A program made the position numbers and the translations under genes. DNA of 64,000 nucleotides from Candidatus Kuenenia stuttgartensis (GTDB taxonomy: Bacteria > Planctomycetota > Planctomycetia > Isosphaerales > Isosphaeraceae), in assembly GCA_945865635.1 (NCBI GenBank), contig CAMBEP010000006.1, positions 62,001 to 126,000 on the forward strand, given 5' to 3'. Position 1 is the first letter of the stretch; every line of letters begins with the position of its first letter. Shown in pieces: positions 1 through 7,498 of this stretch. The notes beneath the pieces are model-generated. The model ran no database searches and was not told the DNA's origin. It was given only the letters and a program-made list of their open reading frames with translations.

Positions 1-2
1 AA

Positions 3-197
3 ATCCTGGCCGACCATAAGGGTCAGCCGATAGAGAAAATCATAGACAAACTTTTTGAGGGTGCCCTTTCCAGGTTGCCCAAGCCGGCAGAGCGTGGCAC
101 CGCCCGCGAGATCCTGACCGACAAGCCAACCCCCGACACCGTGGCCGACCTGATCTGGGTAGTGGTCATGCTGCCTGAATTCCAACTGGTTCGATGA
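3..197 (+). CDS. DUF1553 family protein, C-terminal fragment (cut by window start)
   Basis: An open frame runs in from the window edge and ends at TGA 195-197, giving 64 residues. The end reads DLIWVVVMLPEFQLVR, which matches the usual C-terminus of planctomycete DUF1549/DUF1553 proteins (a D-L-x-W-A-L-L-N-x-x-E-F pattern). Upstream lies a L-F-E-G-A-L-S-R-L-P-K-P-A-E-R segment, the typical 'Y-R-R-x-L-S-R-x-P-x-x-x-E' helix of the family. These large secreted proteins, often with a cytochrome-like domain, are nearly always encoded directly before a DUF1501 gene, as here. Their biochemical role is not established. Only the tail is in the window, so domain content cannot be judged. Confidence 0.75.
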   Translation: MLADHKGQPIEKIIDKLFEGALSRLPKPAERGTAREILTDKPTPDTVADLIWVVVMLPEFQLVR

Positions 198-289
198 ATT
201 CCTGATATAATGATATGAAACAAGCATTTCTGACGAACAAGCAGAAATGGCCTCCAAAATCGATGATATTTGAGAGAGGAGATGGATCC

Positions 290-1753
290 ATGAGCTTATT
301 TGAACAAGAGATTGAGCGACTTCTGTCGCGCCGAGGATTGCTTAAAACGGCTTCGGCGGCTTCGTTGGCAGCCATGCTGGGTACGGGTTCGCCAAGTCTG
401 ATGGCTGCGCCTGACAAAATCAAGCCGCTCAAGCCGACGGCTGATTCGGTCATTCTGCTGTGGATGGGCGGTGGCATGGCTTCGCCTGACACGTTTGACC
501 CGAAGCGTTATGAGCCGTTTTCCATTGGCTTGCCGGCCAACAAGATTTTATCGACCTTCCCGGCAATAAATACGGCGGTTGACAACATCAAAATTACAAA
601 GGGTTTGGAGAATGTGGCCTCGGTCATGGACAAAGCCAGCCTGATCCGTTCCCACGTCGTGGCCGATCTCGGCAATATTCTGCACTCGCGGCACCAGTAT
701 CACTGGCACACTGGCTACATTCCGCCACAAACCGTTGCTGCTCCCCATATTGGGAGCTGGATTTCGCGCCTTCTGGGGCCGATCAATCCCGCCATTCCAG
801 CCTTCATCAACATCGGCCAGCGGCTTGAGGGCAATGGCGAGCAGGAAGAGCTCAAAGCCTTTACCACAGCAGGCTTTCTGGGCAGTGAATATGGCCCTTT
901 CAACCTGCCGTTCCCGGCAGATGCCGTCTCGGCCGTGCAGCCGCCCAAGGGGATGTCCTCACAGCGTTATGAGTCGCGTCAGCGTGCCTTAAAGGCGATG
1001 ATTAAAGAGAGCCCCCTGGGCGACGTGGCCAGCGACTACCACCAGCAGTCGATGCTGCGATCGATCGACAATGCCCACCGGCTTCTCAGCTCCAAGGACC
1101 GCGACGCCTTTGACCTGACCAAAGAGCCAAAGGCCTCGTATGATGCCTATAATACGGGCCACTTTGGCCAGGGCTGCCTGCTGGCCCGCCGGCTGGTGGA
1201 ATCCGGGGCCCGATTTATTGAAGTGACCACGGAATACATTCCGTTTTATCACTGGGACACGCATGAAAACGGCCATGAAACCTATGCCCGGATGAAGAAC
1301 GAAATTGACCGGCCGATTGCCCAGCTTGTCAAGGACCTGGATGCCAAGGGCCTTTTGGACAGGACTTTGATCGTTTTGGCCAGCGAATTCAGCCGCGACA
1401 TGATGATTGAAGGCGTGCCGGGCAGCACGGCCAAGGATCAGTCGCGGGTCGGGACGGAGAAGATGGAAAAAATGGCCCAATATGGCCTGCACCGCCACTT
1501 CACGGGCTCAGGCTCGGTTTTGATGTTCGGCGGCGGCATGAAGCGTGGCTACCTGCACGGCGAGACGGCGCCTGAACGCCCGCTGGTCACGATCAAAGAC
1601 CCCGTTTCAATCTCGGACCTGCACGCGACCATCTTTACGGCGATGGGCATTTCGCCAGCCACGATGTTCGAAACCGAAAAACGGCCGTTTTATGTGACGG
1701 TCGATGGTAAGGGCAAGGCAGTGAAGGATTTGTTCGCCAAGTCGCCTGCATGA
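290..1753 (+). CDS. DUF1501 domain protein, Tat-exported
   Basis: 487-residue protein of the DUF1501 family (sulfatase/alkaline-phosphatase-like fold), the standard partner of DUF1553 proteins in planctomycetes. A twin-arginine signal is visible: SRRGLLK at residues 13-19 followed by an Ala-rich hydrophobic stretch, so export by Tat is expected. Conserved family segments include ILLWMGGGMASPDTFDPK near residue 60 and a late GSGSVLMFGGGMKRG region. I chose ATG 290 over an in-frame ATG at 215 because a strong GAGAGGAG ribosome site lies 8 nt before 290 and the Tat motif then sits at the normal distance. It follows the DUF1553 gene by about 90 nt, so the two are probably one transcript. The function of the pair is unknown. 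Confidence 0.88.
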   Translation: MSLFEQEIERLLSRRGLLKTASAASLAAMLGTGSPSLMAAPDKIKPLKPTADSVILLWMGGGMASPDTFDPKRYEPFSIGLPANKILSTFPAINTAVDNIKITKGLENVASVMDKASLIRSHVVADLGNILHSRHQYHWHTGYIPPQTVAAPHIGSWISRLLGPINPAIPAFINIGQRLEGNGEQEELKAFTTAGFLGSEYGPFNLPFPADAVSAVQPPKGMSSQRYESRQRALKAMIKESPLGDVASDYHQQSMLRSIDNAHRLLSSKDRDAFDLTKEPKASYDAYNTGHFGQGCLLARRLVESGARFIEVTTEYIPFYHWDTHENGHETYARMKNEIDRPIAQLVKDLDAKGLLDRTLIVLASEFSRDMMIEGVPGSTAKDQSRVGTEKMEKMAQYGLHRHFTGSGSVLMFGGGMKRGYLHGETAPERPLVTIKDPVSISDLHATIFTAMGISPATMFETEKRPFYVTVDGKGKAVKDLFAKSPA

Positions 1754-1772
1754 GACTCGATTGCAGATCCGT

Positions 1773-1805
1773 TGCCTAAGAAGCATTCCAAATGCTTCTT
1801 AGGCA
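1773..1805 (+). terminator. Hairpin after DUF1501 gene
   Basis: Perfect 15-bp inverted repeat, arms 1773-1787 and 1791-1805 with a 3-nt loop, 20 nt after the DUF1501 stop. The following TATGTTTGT is only a weak U-tract, so this is a probable rather than a textbook rho-independent terminator. Confidence 0.6.
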
Positions 1806-1933
1806 TATGTTTGTAATCGTGACTTCATGCAACAGGCTTGCTGAACTTCATAGCCCGAAACCACTGATAAGCCATCAAGCTTGATGGTTCAATTCATAGA
1901 GACTCAAAAGTTTGGAATTGGAATCATTGTTCT

Positions 1934-2545
1934 ATGGCTGAACTACAGATTGTCTATGTACTTACAAACCCTGCCATGCCAAGCCTGGTGAAGATCGGTC
2001 AGACATCGTCAATGGATGCCAAGAATAGACTTGTTCAGCTTTACACGACGGGTGTTCCATTCCCATTCAAACTTGAATTTGCGTGCAAAGTCTCAAATTC
2101 TATAGAAGTGGAAAAAGCTTTGCACCAAGCTTTTGCGCCATATCGAGTGAATCCGAGTCGCGAGTTTTTCGCGATTGAACCCAATCAGGCGATTGCGATT
2201 CTCAGGCTGCTTCATACAGAAGATGCAACAGTCGAATTTCAATCGCAAGCGGTATTGATCGATTCGCAGTCCATTGCAGCAGCAGAACAATTCATTAAAA
2301 GAAGACCAAATTTAAATTTTGACGAGATGGGCATTCCGACCGGCTCCGTGCTAAATTCCATTCATAATGACATGATGGTCATTGTTGCCGGACCACGCAC
2401 TGTAAGACTTGGGGACGACCAAATATCATTGACAGCAGCAACAAGGCAAGTGCTTGAGATTGATTATTCGGTAAACCCATGCCGGCACTGGACCTATCAA
2501 GGCAAGAACCTGAACGATATTTATAATGATACGTATCAGGTCTAG
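1934..2545 (+). CDS. GIY-YIG-like (T5orf172 / MUG113) nuclease-family protein
   Basis: 203 residues. The first roughly 95 match the T5orf172 branch of the GIY-YIG superfamily: IVYVLTNPAMPSLVKIGQTS at residues 6-25 supplies the Y-V-L-T-N and V-K-I-G elements, followed by a FACKVSN strand and an EKALHQAFAPYRV.P.REFF segment with the Glu/His/Phe pattern of the family. Residues roughly 125-200 form a second small domain (G.VL..I.N...V.V.G.R.V...D, then TAATRQVL and W.YQG..L..IYN.TY) that resembles C-terminal modules seen in other GIY-YIG genes but which I cannot name. Whether it cuts DNA is not known. Codon use is AT-richer than flanking genes and an IS630 relic follows, consistent with an acquired island. 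Confidence 0.7.
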   Translation: MAELQIVYVLTNPAMPSLVKIGQTSSMDAKNRLVQLYTTGVPFPFKLEFACKVSNSIEVEKALHQAFAPYRVNPSREFFAIEPNQAIAILRLLHTEDATVEFQSQAVLIDSQSIAAAEQFIKRRPNLNFDEMGIPTGSVLNSIHNDMMVIVAGPRTVRLGDDQISLTAATRQVLEIDYSVNPCRHWTYQGKNLNDIYNDTYQV

Positions 2546-2552
2546 TGTCCCC

Positions 2553-2726
2553 TCAAGTCACGATCATTTGGTAGATCCGCTTGAGTTTCGTTTGTGCATT
2601 CTTGATTTTGAACTGCCAGTCGACGACCCTTTGCCTGACGCTTGTCGAGGCTGACCAAATCTGGTGGTGCCTTCGCTTACGTTCCTCAACAACCGGCTTC
2701 GGCAACCGCAATCCTGAATCCGGTGG
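2553..2726 (-). pseudogene. IS630-family transposase, C-terminal remnant
   Basis: The minus strand from 2726 to the stop at 2553 encodes 57 residues ending VDWQFKIKNAQTKLKRIYQ plus six more. This closely follows the C-terminus of IS630 transposases (typically WRFTTADARIKLKRLYP near the end). No start codon, no DDE core and no matching terminal repeats are visible around it, so it is a decayed tail, not a mobile element. It lies directly after the T5orf172-like gene. Confidence 0.55.
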
Positions 2727-3165
2727 CTTCGATACTGCTAAAAATCGTGTCGAATGACCAACTCACGATAGGATTCATGGTTAAACATTCGAAGATCCAA
2801 ACCTAAAAACTCAAAATAAATCGGTGGAATTGATTTGAATCCATCGAAAACCAGACATCTCCCCAGATTCCAATGGTTATCTTGCTCTGGAAGCGGCGAG
2901 CTATTTCTCGGTAGTGTCCGTCTTAAAGGCCGTTTTGCTGAGGTTTTCAATTGTTTGTAGAGGGCAATCAAAAGCTTCGGTGATTTTGGCATCTGGCTAC
3001 GGGTCCAAGTGCCCCTCTCTCGCCAATCTCGGGAATGGTTTCCATTATTCCTGATCATTTTTGAGTGATTCCGGTTATGATATTCAGAATCAAGAACTAT
3101 GTTCAGCAAAAGGGTTGGGGTTTTAAAATCCCGGCCTCGGCTCAGGAAGTATCGGATTCACGCAG
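2727..3165. other. Gene-free stretch before der
   Basis: About 440 nt between the IS630 relic and der. A 123-codon open frame on the minus strand (2738-3109) has no recognisable motif, no ribosome site and poor codon use, so I do not call it. The octamer TAGTGTCC occurs near 2543 and again near 2913, possibly scars of insertion elements. No RNA gene is recognised. Confidence 0.4.
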
Positions 3166-4710
3166 ATGGCTTTGGCGAAAGTTGCGATCGTTGGTCGCCC
3201 GAATGTTGGTAAGTCCTCGATTTTTAACTGGTTGGCCGAACGCCGACTCTCAATCGTGGACGATCTGGCGGGTGTGACTCGCGACAGGGTTACCACCCTG
3301 ATCGATGTTCCTGACGGCACGGATATTACAAAAGACTGGTTCTTCGAACTGATCGACACCGGCGGGATCGGCATGGTCGATCGCGATGATCTTGAAACGG
3401 ACGTTTACAAACAGATCGATGTCGGCTTTGAAGAAGCGGATGTTCTGGTCTTCGTGGTCGACCTGCGGGACGGCATGCTACCGCTCGACGAACACGTCGC
3501 CATACGTCTTCGATCTAGCCGCAAGCCGGTACTGATTGTGGCGAACAAGGCCGACAGCTTTGCTGACATCCACAAGGCGGGGGAATTTCACAAGCTTGGC
3601 CTGGGCGAGCCGATTGTCATAAGCGTTCTCCATAACCGCAATCGGAGTGGCTTGCTCGACGCCATCAGGGAAGTCATTCCACCAGCCCTGCCCACGGACC
3701 ATCCCGCCGAAGCCGCCATGAAAATCGCGGTTGTCGGGCGTCCCAATTCAGGCAAGAGCACGTTTATCAATACGCTCACCGAAACCAACCGGATGATTGT
3801 CTCGGAAATTCCGGGAACCACACGGGATGCTGTGGATGTTCGCTTTGTACTTGATCAGCTTGAGTTTATGGCAATCGATACAGCCGGCATCAAGCGTAAG
3901 GCCAAAGTGCGTGACTCGGTGGAGTATTACTCCATCCACCGCGCGGAGCGGTCCATCAGGCGAGCCGACGTGGTTCTTCTTTTCATCGATTGCATGCAGG
4001 AAATCACGCGGGTCGACAAGCAGATTGCGGACACCATCCTTCAGGAGAGCAAGCCCTGTATTTTAGTGGCCAACAAGTGGGACATGATGCCGGTCGATGC
4101 TCGTGCGGAATACATGGAATACCTGCTTGGCCAGTTCAAGCCCATGGCTTTTGTGCCGTTTGCCGTGGTGACGGGCAAGTCGGGCCGCAATGTGAAAGCC
4201 CTGATCCATCTCGCCCGAAAGCTTTACAAGCAAACCCATTACCGAGTCAGCACCGGGAAGCTCAACCGCTTCATGCGTGAAATTTTTGATGAACACGCCC
4301 CGCCCATGCGATCCAACCGGAATGCCAAGCTTTTCTTCTGTTCGCAGGTTGCTGTCGCCCCGCCCACAATCGCCCTTGTGGTCAACGATCCGAAACTCTT
4401 CGATCCGAACTACATGCGATATTTGCTGAACGCCATTCGCGATCGCGGCCTGTTTTACGATGTCCCCATGAAAATTGTGCTCCGCAAGCGCAACCCGGGC
4501 GATCCGACCAAGAAGGGGCAGTTGATCGAAGGCCCCGACGAAGATACCGCATACGAACCGGCTGAGACCCGCGAACCCGAGGTCTGGGCCGAAATTGTGG
4601 TCGATAACCAAAAGGCCAGGCCACGCACTGAAGAACAGGAAGACTCCTTTGTGCAAAGATGGCTTGAGCAAAGCGAAGACGACGAAGATTCTGATTCCGA
4701 CGAATCCTGA
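3166..4710 (+). CDS. der: Ribosome biogenesis GTPase Der (EngA)
   Basis: 514-residue tandem GTPase acting in 50S ribosomal subunit assembly. Two complete G domains are seen. The first has GRPNVGKS (residues 10-17), a D-T-G-G switch and NKAD; the second has GRPNSGKS (191-198), D-T-A-G and NKWD. A C-terminal KH-like domain follows (around 370-470, with the SNRNAKLFF and NDPKLF region). Length is somewhat above the usual 440-490 because of an acidic tail ending in an Asp/Glu/Ser-rich run after the KH domain. The start at ATG 3166 gives the standard K-V-A-I-V-G-R-P-N beginning; no strong ribosome site precedes it. The gene stands alone, with about 140 nt before the next gene. Confidence 0.96.
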   Translation: MALAKVAIVGRPNVGKSSIFNWLAERRLSIVDDLAGVTRDRVTTLIDVPDGTDITKDWFFELIDTGGIGMVDRDDLETDVYKQIDVGFEEADVLVFVVDLRDGMLPLDEHVAIRLRSSRKPVLIVANKADSFADIHKAGEFHKLGLGEPIVISVLHNRNRSGLLDAIREVIPPALPTDHPAEAAMKIAVVGRPNSGKSTFINTLTETNRMIVSEIPGTTRDAVDVRFVLDQLEFMAIDTAGIKRKAKVRDSVEYYSIHRAERSIRRADVVLLFIDCMQEITRVDKQIADTILQESKPCILVANKWDMMPVDARAEYMEYLLGQFKPMAFVPFAVVTGKSGRNVKALIHLARKLYKQTHYRVSTGKLNRFMREIFDEHAPPMRSNRNAKLFFCSQVAVAPPTIALVVNDPKLFDPNYMRYLLNAIRDRGLFYDVPMKIVLRKRNPGDPTKKGQLIEGPDEDTAYEPAETREPEVWAEIVVDNQKARPRTEEQEDSFVQRWLEQSEDDEDSDSDES

Positions 4711-4795
4711 CGAATTCTCTAAGATTTGCGTTTTGCAAGTCGGCTGCGAGACGTGTATTCTGTGAGGTGTCATCGCCACCATCACTTTTTGATCT

Positions 4796-4823
4796 GTTCC
4801 TCTGAGGCAACCCTCAGAGGAAC
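4796..4823. repeat. 12-bp perfect inverted repeat upstream of the isomerase gene
   Basis: Arms 4796-4807 and 4812-4823 with a 4-nt loop, followed on the plus strand by eight A (4824-4831) and then the GGAG ribosome site of the next gene. An A-run after the stem is the wrong polarity for a plus-strand intrinsic terminator, and on the minus strand no T-run follows, so this is called a structured repeat, possibly protecting or tuning the 5' leader of the downstream message. Confidence 0.6.
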
Positions 4824-4849
4824 AAAAAAAACGGAGAATACACAGAAAA

Positions 4850-5737
4850 ATGTCTCTCAATCGACGCTCGTTCCTGGGCTCGCTGGCTCTCGGAGCCGCC
4901 TCCGCCCAATCCTCACTGGCAATCGACCCGATCGCCCGAACCCGTCCAGCCCATCTGAAGCTCTCCATTGCAGCTTATTCCTACAGGCAGTTTCTCCAGG
5001 GTCAAAAGCAGTCGATGGACCTGTTCGACTTCGCCAGTTTGGCCGCCGACATGGGCCTGGACGCTATCGAACCAACAAGTTATTACTTTCCCGCCGATGC
5101 AGGCATGGATTATTTCTATAAACTTCAGCGCCATGCCTTTCTCCTCGGACTTGACATTTCCGGCACATCCGTTGGCAACAACTTCTGCGTTGAGCCTGGT
5201 CCGCTTCGAGAAAAGAACCTGAAACTGGTTCGCGACTGGGTCGACAGGGCCGCTGCGATGCACGCCCCCGTGATCCGGATCTTCGCCGGCAATTTGCCCA
5301 AAGGTGAAGAGGAAAAAGTGGCCGTGGAGCGCACAATTGATTGCATTAAGCAAAGTGTCGAATATGCTGGCAAGAAAGGGGTCATTTTGGCAATTGAAAA
5401 CCACGGAGGCATCACTGCCACACCGGATCAGTTGCTCAAGCTGGTCAAGGCCGTCGATTCCCCATGGTTTGGGGTCAATTTGGACACCGGCAATTTTCAT
5501 ACGGACGACCCCTACGGCGATCTGGCCCGTCTGGCTCCGTATGCCGTAAACGTGCAGGTCAAGACCGAGATCGCCAGCCGAGGGCAGAAGAAAGAGCCCG
5601 CCGACCTGGCGAAGTTTATCGACATGCTTCGCAAATCGCGTTATTCAGGGTATGTGGTCCTGGAATACGAAGCGCCGGAAGACCCGATGAAAGCCATTCC
5701 GGAACACATCAAGGCATTGCGTAAGCTGATTGGCTGA
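4850..5737 (+). CDS. Sugar phosphate isomerase/epimerase family protein (xylose isomerase-like TIM barrel), Tat signal
   Basis: 295 residues. N-terminal NRRSFLGS (residues 4-11) followed by a short Ala/Leu-rich segment is a twin-arginine signal, so the enzyme is predicted to be exported. The body is an AP_endonuclease_2/xylose isomerase-like barrel: KLSIAAYSYRQF strand 1, GLDAIEPTSYY, the metal-binding style segments AIENHGGI and GVNLDTGNF, then VQVKTE and a final YVVLEYE strand. The Glu/Asp/His/Glu metal set typical of the fold is plausible at these strands. The true substrate is unknown; such exported isomerase-like proteins are numerous in planctomycetes and many act on modified sugars. 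Start ATG 4850 is supported by GGAG about 13 nt upstream and by the position of the Tat motif. Confidence 0.85.
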   Translation: MSLNRRSFLGSLALGAASAQSSLAIDPIARTRPAHLKLSIAAYSYRQFLQGQKQSMDLFDFASLAADMGLDAIEPTSYYFPADAGMDYFYKLQRHAFLLGLDISGTSVGNNFCVEPGPLREKNLKLVRDWVDRAAAMHAPVIRIFAGNLPKGEEEKVAVERTIDCIKQSVEYAGKKGVILAIENHGGITATPDQLLKLVKAVDSPWFGVNLDTGNFHTDDPYGDLARLAPYAVNVQVKTEIASRGQKKEPADLAKFIDMLRKSRYSGYVVLEYEAPEDPMKAIPEHIKALRKLIG

Positions 5738-5808
5738 ATCGTTCTAGAATCGAGTCATCGAAGCCGTTCCAATCATTGCCTGAATCGCAATGGAATTCGA
5801 ACTTTCGG

Positions 5809-5837
5809 CGGCTTGGCCATACCAAAAGGTCAAGCCG
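5809..5837 (+). terminator. Possible terminator hairpin after isomerase gene
   Basis: 10-bp stem (5809-5818 with 5828-5837, one G-U pair, 9-nt loop) about 70 nt after the isomerase stop, followed closely by a second small hairpin with four T in its loop. No clean U-tract, hence low confidence. Confidence 0.35.
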
Positions 5838-5941
5838 AACTGGCTTTTGCCAGGATTTCCTGTGATGGTTTTGGCGTTGAAATTGACCAGAAACGGCTTT
5901 CAGCAGTGATTTAAAACCCCTGTCCTGAAAGGAATAGCAGT

Positions 5942-7477
5942 ATGCCTGGTTCAGATAACGTCGTCACAGTCTTTTGCTGCGGTACATCGTTCCATCGCGA
6001 TAAAGAGAATGAAGCGATTGCGGATATGTTCAGATGGTGTGATAGTGAACGTAAATGGATTAACGATGGCCCAGGCAGTACGGGTCATGAAATTCAAAAA
6101 GTTGAGCATCTTTTTAAAGAAGGTCAAAAGCCCGGCCGATTGCAATCAGTCCGAGGAACAGGGCCCTATGCACTTGGTGGACAATGGGGCTGGATTAAAG
6201 GCGCGATCGGTGGTCGGGGAACAAACGACAATGTTCTCGTCACACTTCAATGGCTTTGGCTGGAATATTATAAGAAGCCCTTCAAAGTTTGTAACCTGAC
6301 TGGATGGAGTCGCGGAGCCGTGACCACGATTGCCATTGCAAATGCAATGCATCTGGCGGGTTTTGGTGCATTGGGCGTCCGAATCAATATTTTTGCCTAC
6401 GACCCTGTCCCTGGTGATTTTAACGACTTCAGTAAGGGTGGTAACTTTGGAAGTTCCGGGCGTGCCGGTATTGAGAATATTTCACCTATTGTGGATAATT
6501 ATCACTCGATTCTAATGGAAAATGTCGGAGATTTAAAAGGAGCTCTTTTTAAATGTATAGACCCTTCCGAAACAGGAGGGAACCGCAAGCGGACTTATCC
6601 CTTGATGGGTGGGCATAGTGATTGCGTTAAATGGAATGAAGACCGCAACCCTGCTGGCAAAATTGGATTAACCCTTGGAATCAAGTTTCTGCAGGAGCAT
6701 GGAACCGTGTTTTTGGCAGAGGGGTCTTCACAGATTCTAAATAATTTCCAGTTGCTTGAAGAATATTCCGCACTGAGACGGGATTGGCTGGAAAAATGCA
6801 ATTGGAAGCCAAAAACTCGTGGTGTCGATATTTGGAGATCTGGTACCGTGGTAAATCAATTTCGAGATGGTATTTATTTTGTCAATGGGCACCATTTTGA
6901 GCTTTTTAAGGAGCTTTTGCCTGACATTTGCCTAGCGGCTACTGGTACAAGAGTGATTGGAAGCGACAAGCTTGCTGCTCTCAAAATTCAATTTCCATTG
7001 ACAATTCCAGTACTTCGGTATTTAAAAGTGATTCGCGACCCAAGTTCACGAGCAGCAGATAAGTATGCAGATGCGATATTTGAAATTGAGGTGTTGCCCG
7101 CTCAGGCTGAGATTAATCGCGTTGGTCAACCCCTCACCACCGCTTTGGGCGGCTCAAGGCCTTACACAAAAAATCGCCCTGCATCGCGTCACAATAAGCT
7201 TTGGACCCTTGAGGAATGGAAGCAGGCCAGCAGTGTGACCATCGGCTCTCGACGAGATCAGGTTTTAGTGATTGACCGCCTCCTGCCAGTCTACCATGAA
7301 GCGGGTCCAAAGAATCGAGTCAGTCAATTTTGGCTACTTTTCCCCATTGCAAAACAAATCACTTCACACCTTAAGGAAAAGGGAATTCGCAGCGATCGAC
7401 ATCTGGCCATGGCCCAGCTTGGCCGACAGGTTAGAAATGTCTTAAGAGGCGACATTCCCCAAAGGTGGAATGGTTGA
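5942..7477 (+). CDS. Alpha/beta hydrolase, DUF2235/Tle-like, function unknown
   Basis: 511 residues. The segment CNLTGWSRGAVTTIAIANAM contains a nucleophile elbow G-W-S-R-G with Ser123, and FAYDPVPGD supplies a following acidic residue (Asp154) in the position expected for this fold; a later MGGHSDCV could hold the His. The G-[WF]-S-R-G form of the elbow is typical of DUF2235 and T6SS-type phospholipase (Tle1-like) catalytic domains, but no T6SS or immunity gene is near and there is no signal peptide. The C-terminal half (from about residue 260) shows no familiar domain. A GAAAGGAATAG ribosome site precedes ATG 5942. The gene is clearly AT-richer than its neighbours, which suggests recent acquisition. 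Substrate unknown; a lipase/esterase role is inference only. Confidence 0.6.
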   Translation: MPGSDNVVTVFCCGTSFHRDKENEAIADMFRWCDSERKWINDGPGSTGHEIQKVEHLFKEGQKPGRLQSVRGTGPYALGGQWGWIKGAIGGRGTNDNVLVTLQWLWLEYYKKPFKVCNLTGWSRGAVTTIAIANAMHLAGFGALGVRINIFAYDPVPGDFNDFSKGGNFGSSGRAGIENISPIVDNYHSILMENVGDLKGALFKCIDPSETGGNRKRTYPLMGGHSDCVKWNEDRNPAGKIGLTLGIKFLQEHGTVFLAEGSSQILNNFQLLEEYSALRRDWLEKCNWKPKTRGVDIWRSGTVVNQFRDGIYFVNGHHFELFKELLPDICLAATGTRVIGSDKLAALKIQFPLTIPVLRYLKVIRDPSSRAADKYADAIFEIEVLPAQAEINRVGQPLTTALGGSRPYTKNRPASRHNKLWTLEEWKQASSVTIGSRRDQVLVIDRLLPVYHEAGPKNRVSQFWLLFPIAKQITSHLKEKGIRSDRHLAMAQLGRQVRNVLRGDIPQRWNG

Positions 7478-7498
7478 TGGCTCTCAATCCAGTAACGT

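Noticed and set aside
2738-3109. A 123-codon minus-strand frame in the gap before der
   Set aside because: No motif, odd composition and no ribosome site; treated as noncoding.
4796-4831. The hairpin plus A-run as a rho-independent terminator of der
   Set aside because: The run after the stem is A, not T, on the plus strand, and no T-run follows on the minus strand.
4063-4968. A 301-codon minus-strand frame across the end of der
   Set aside because: It overlaps der and the start of the isomerase gene and has no domain or ribosome site.
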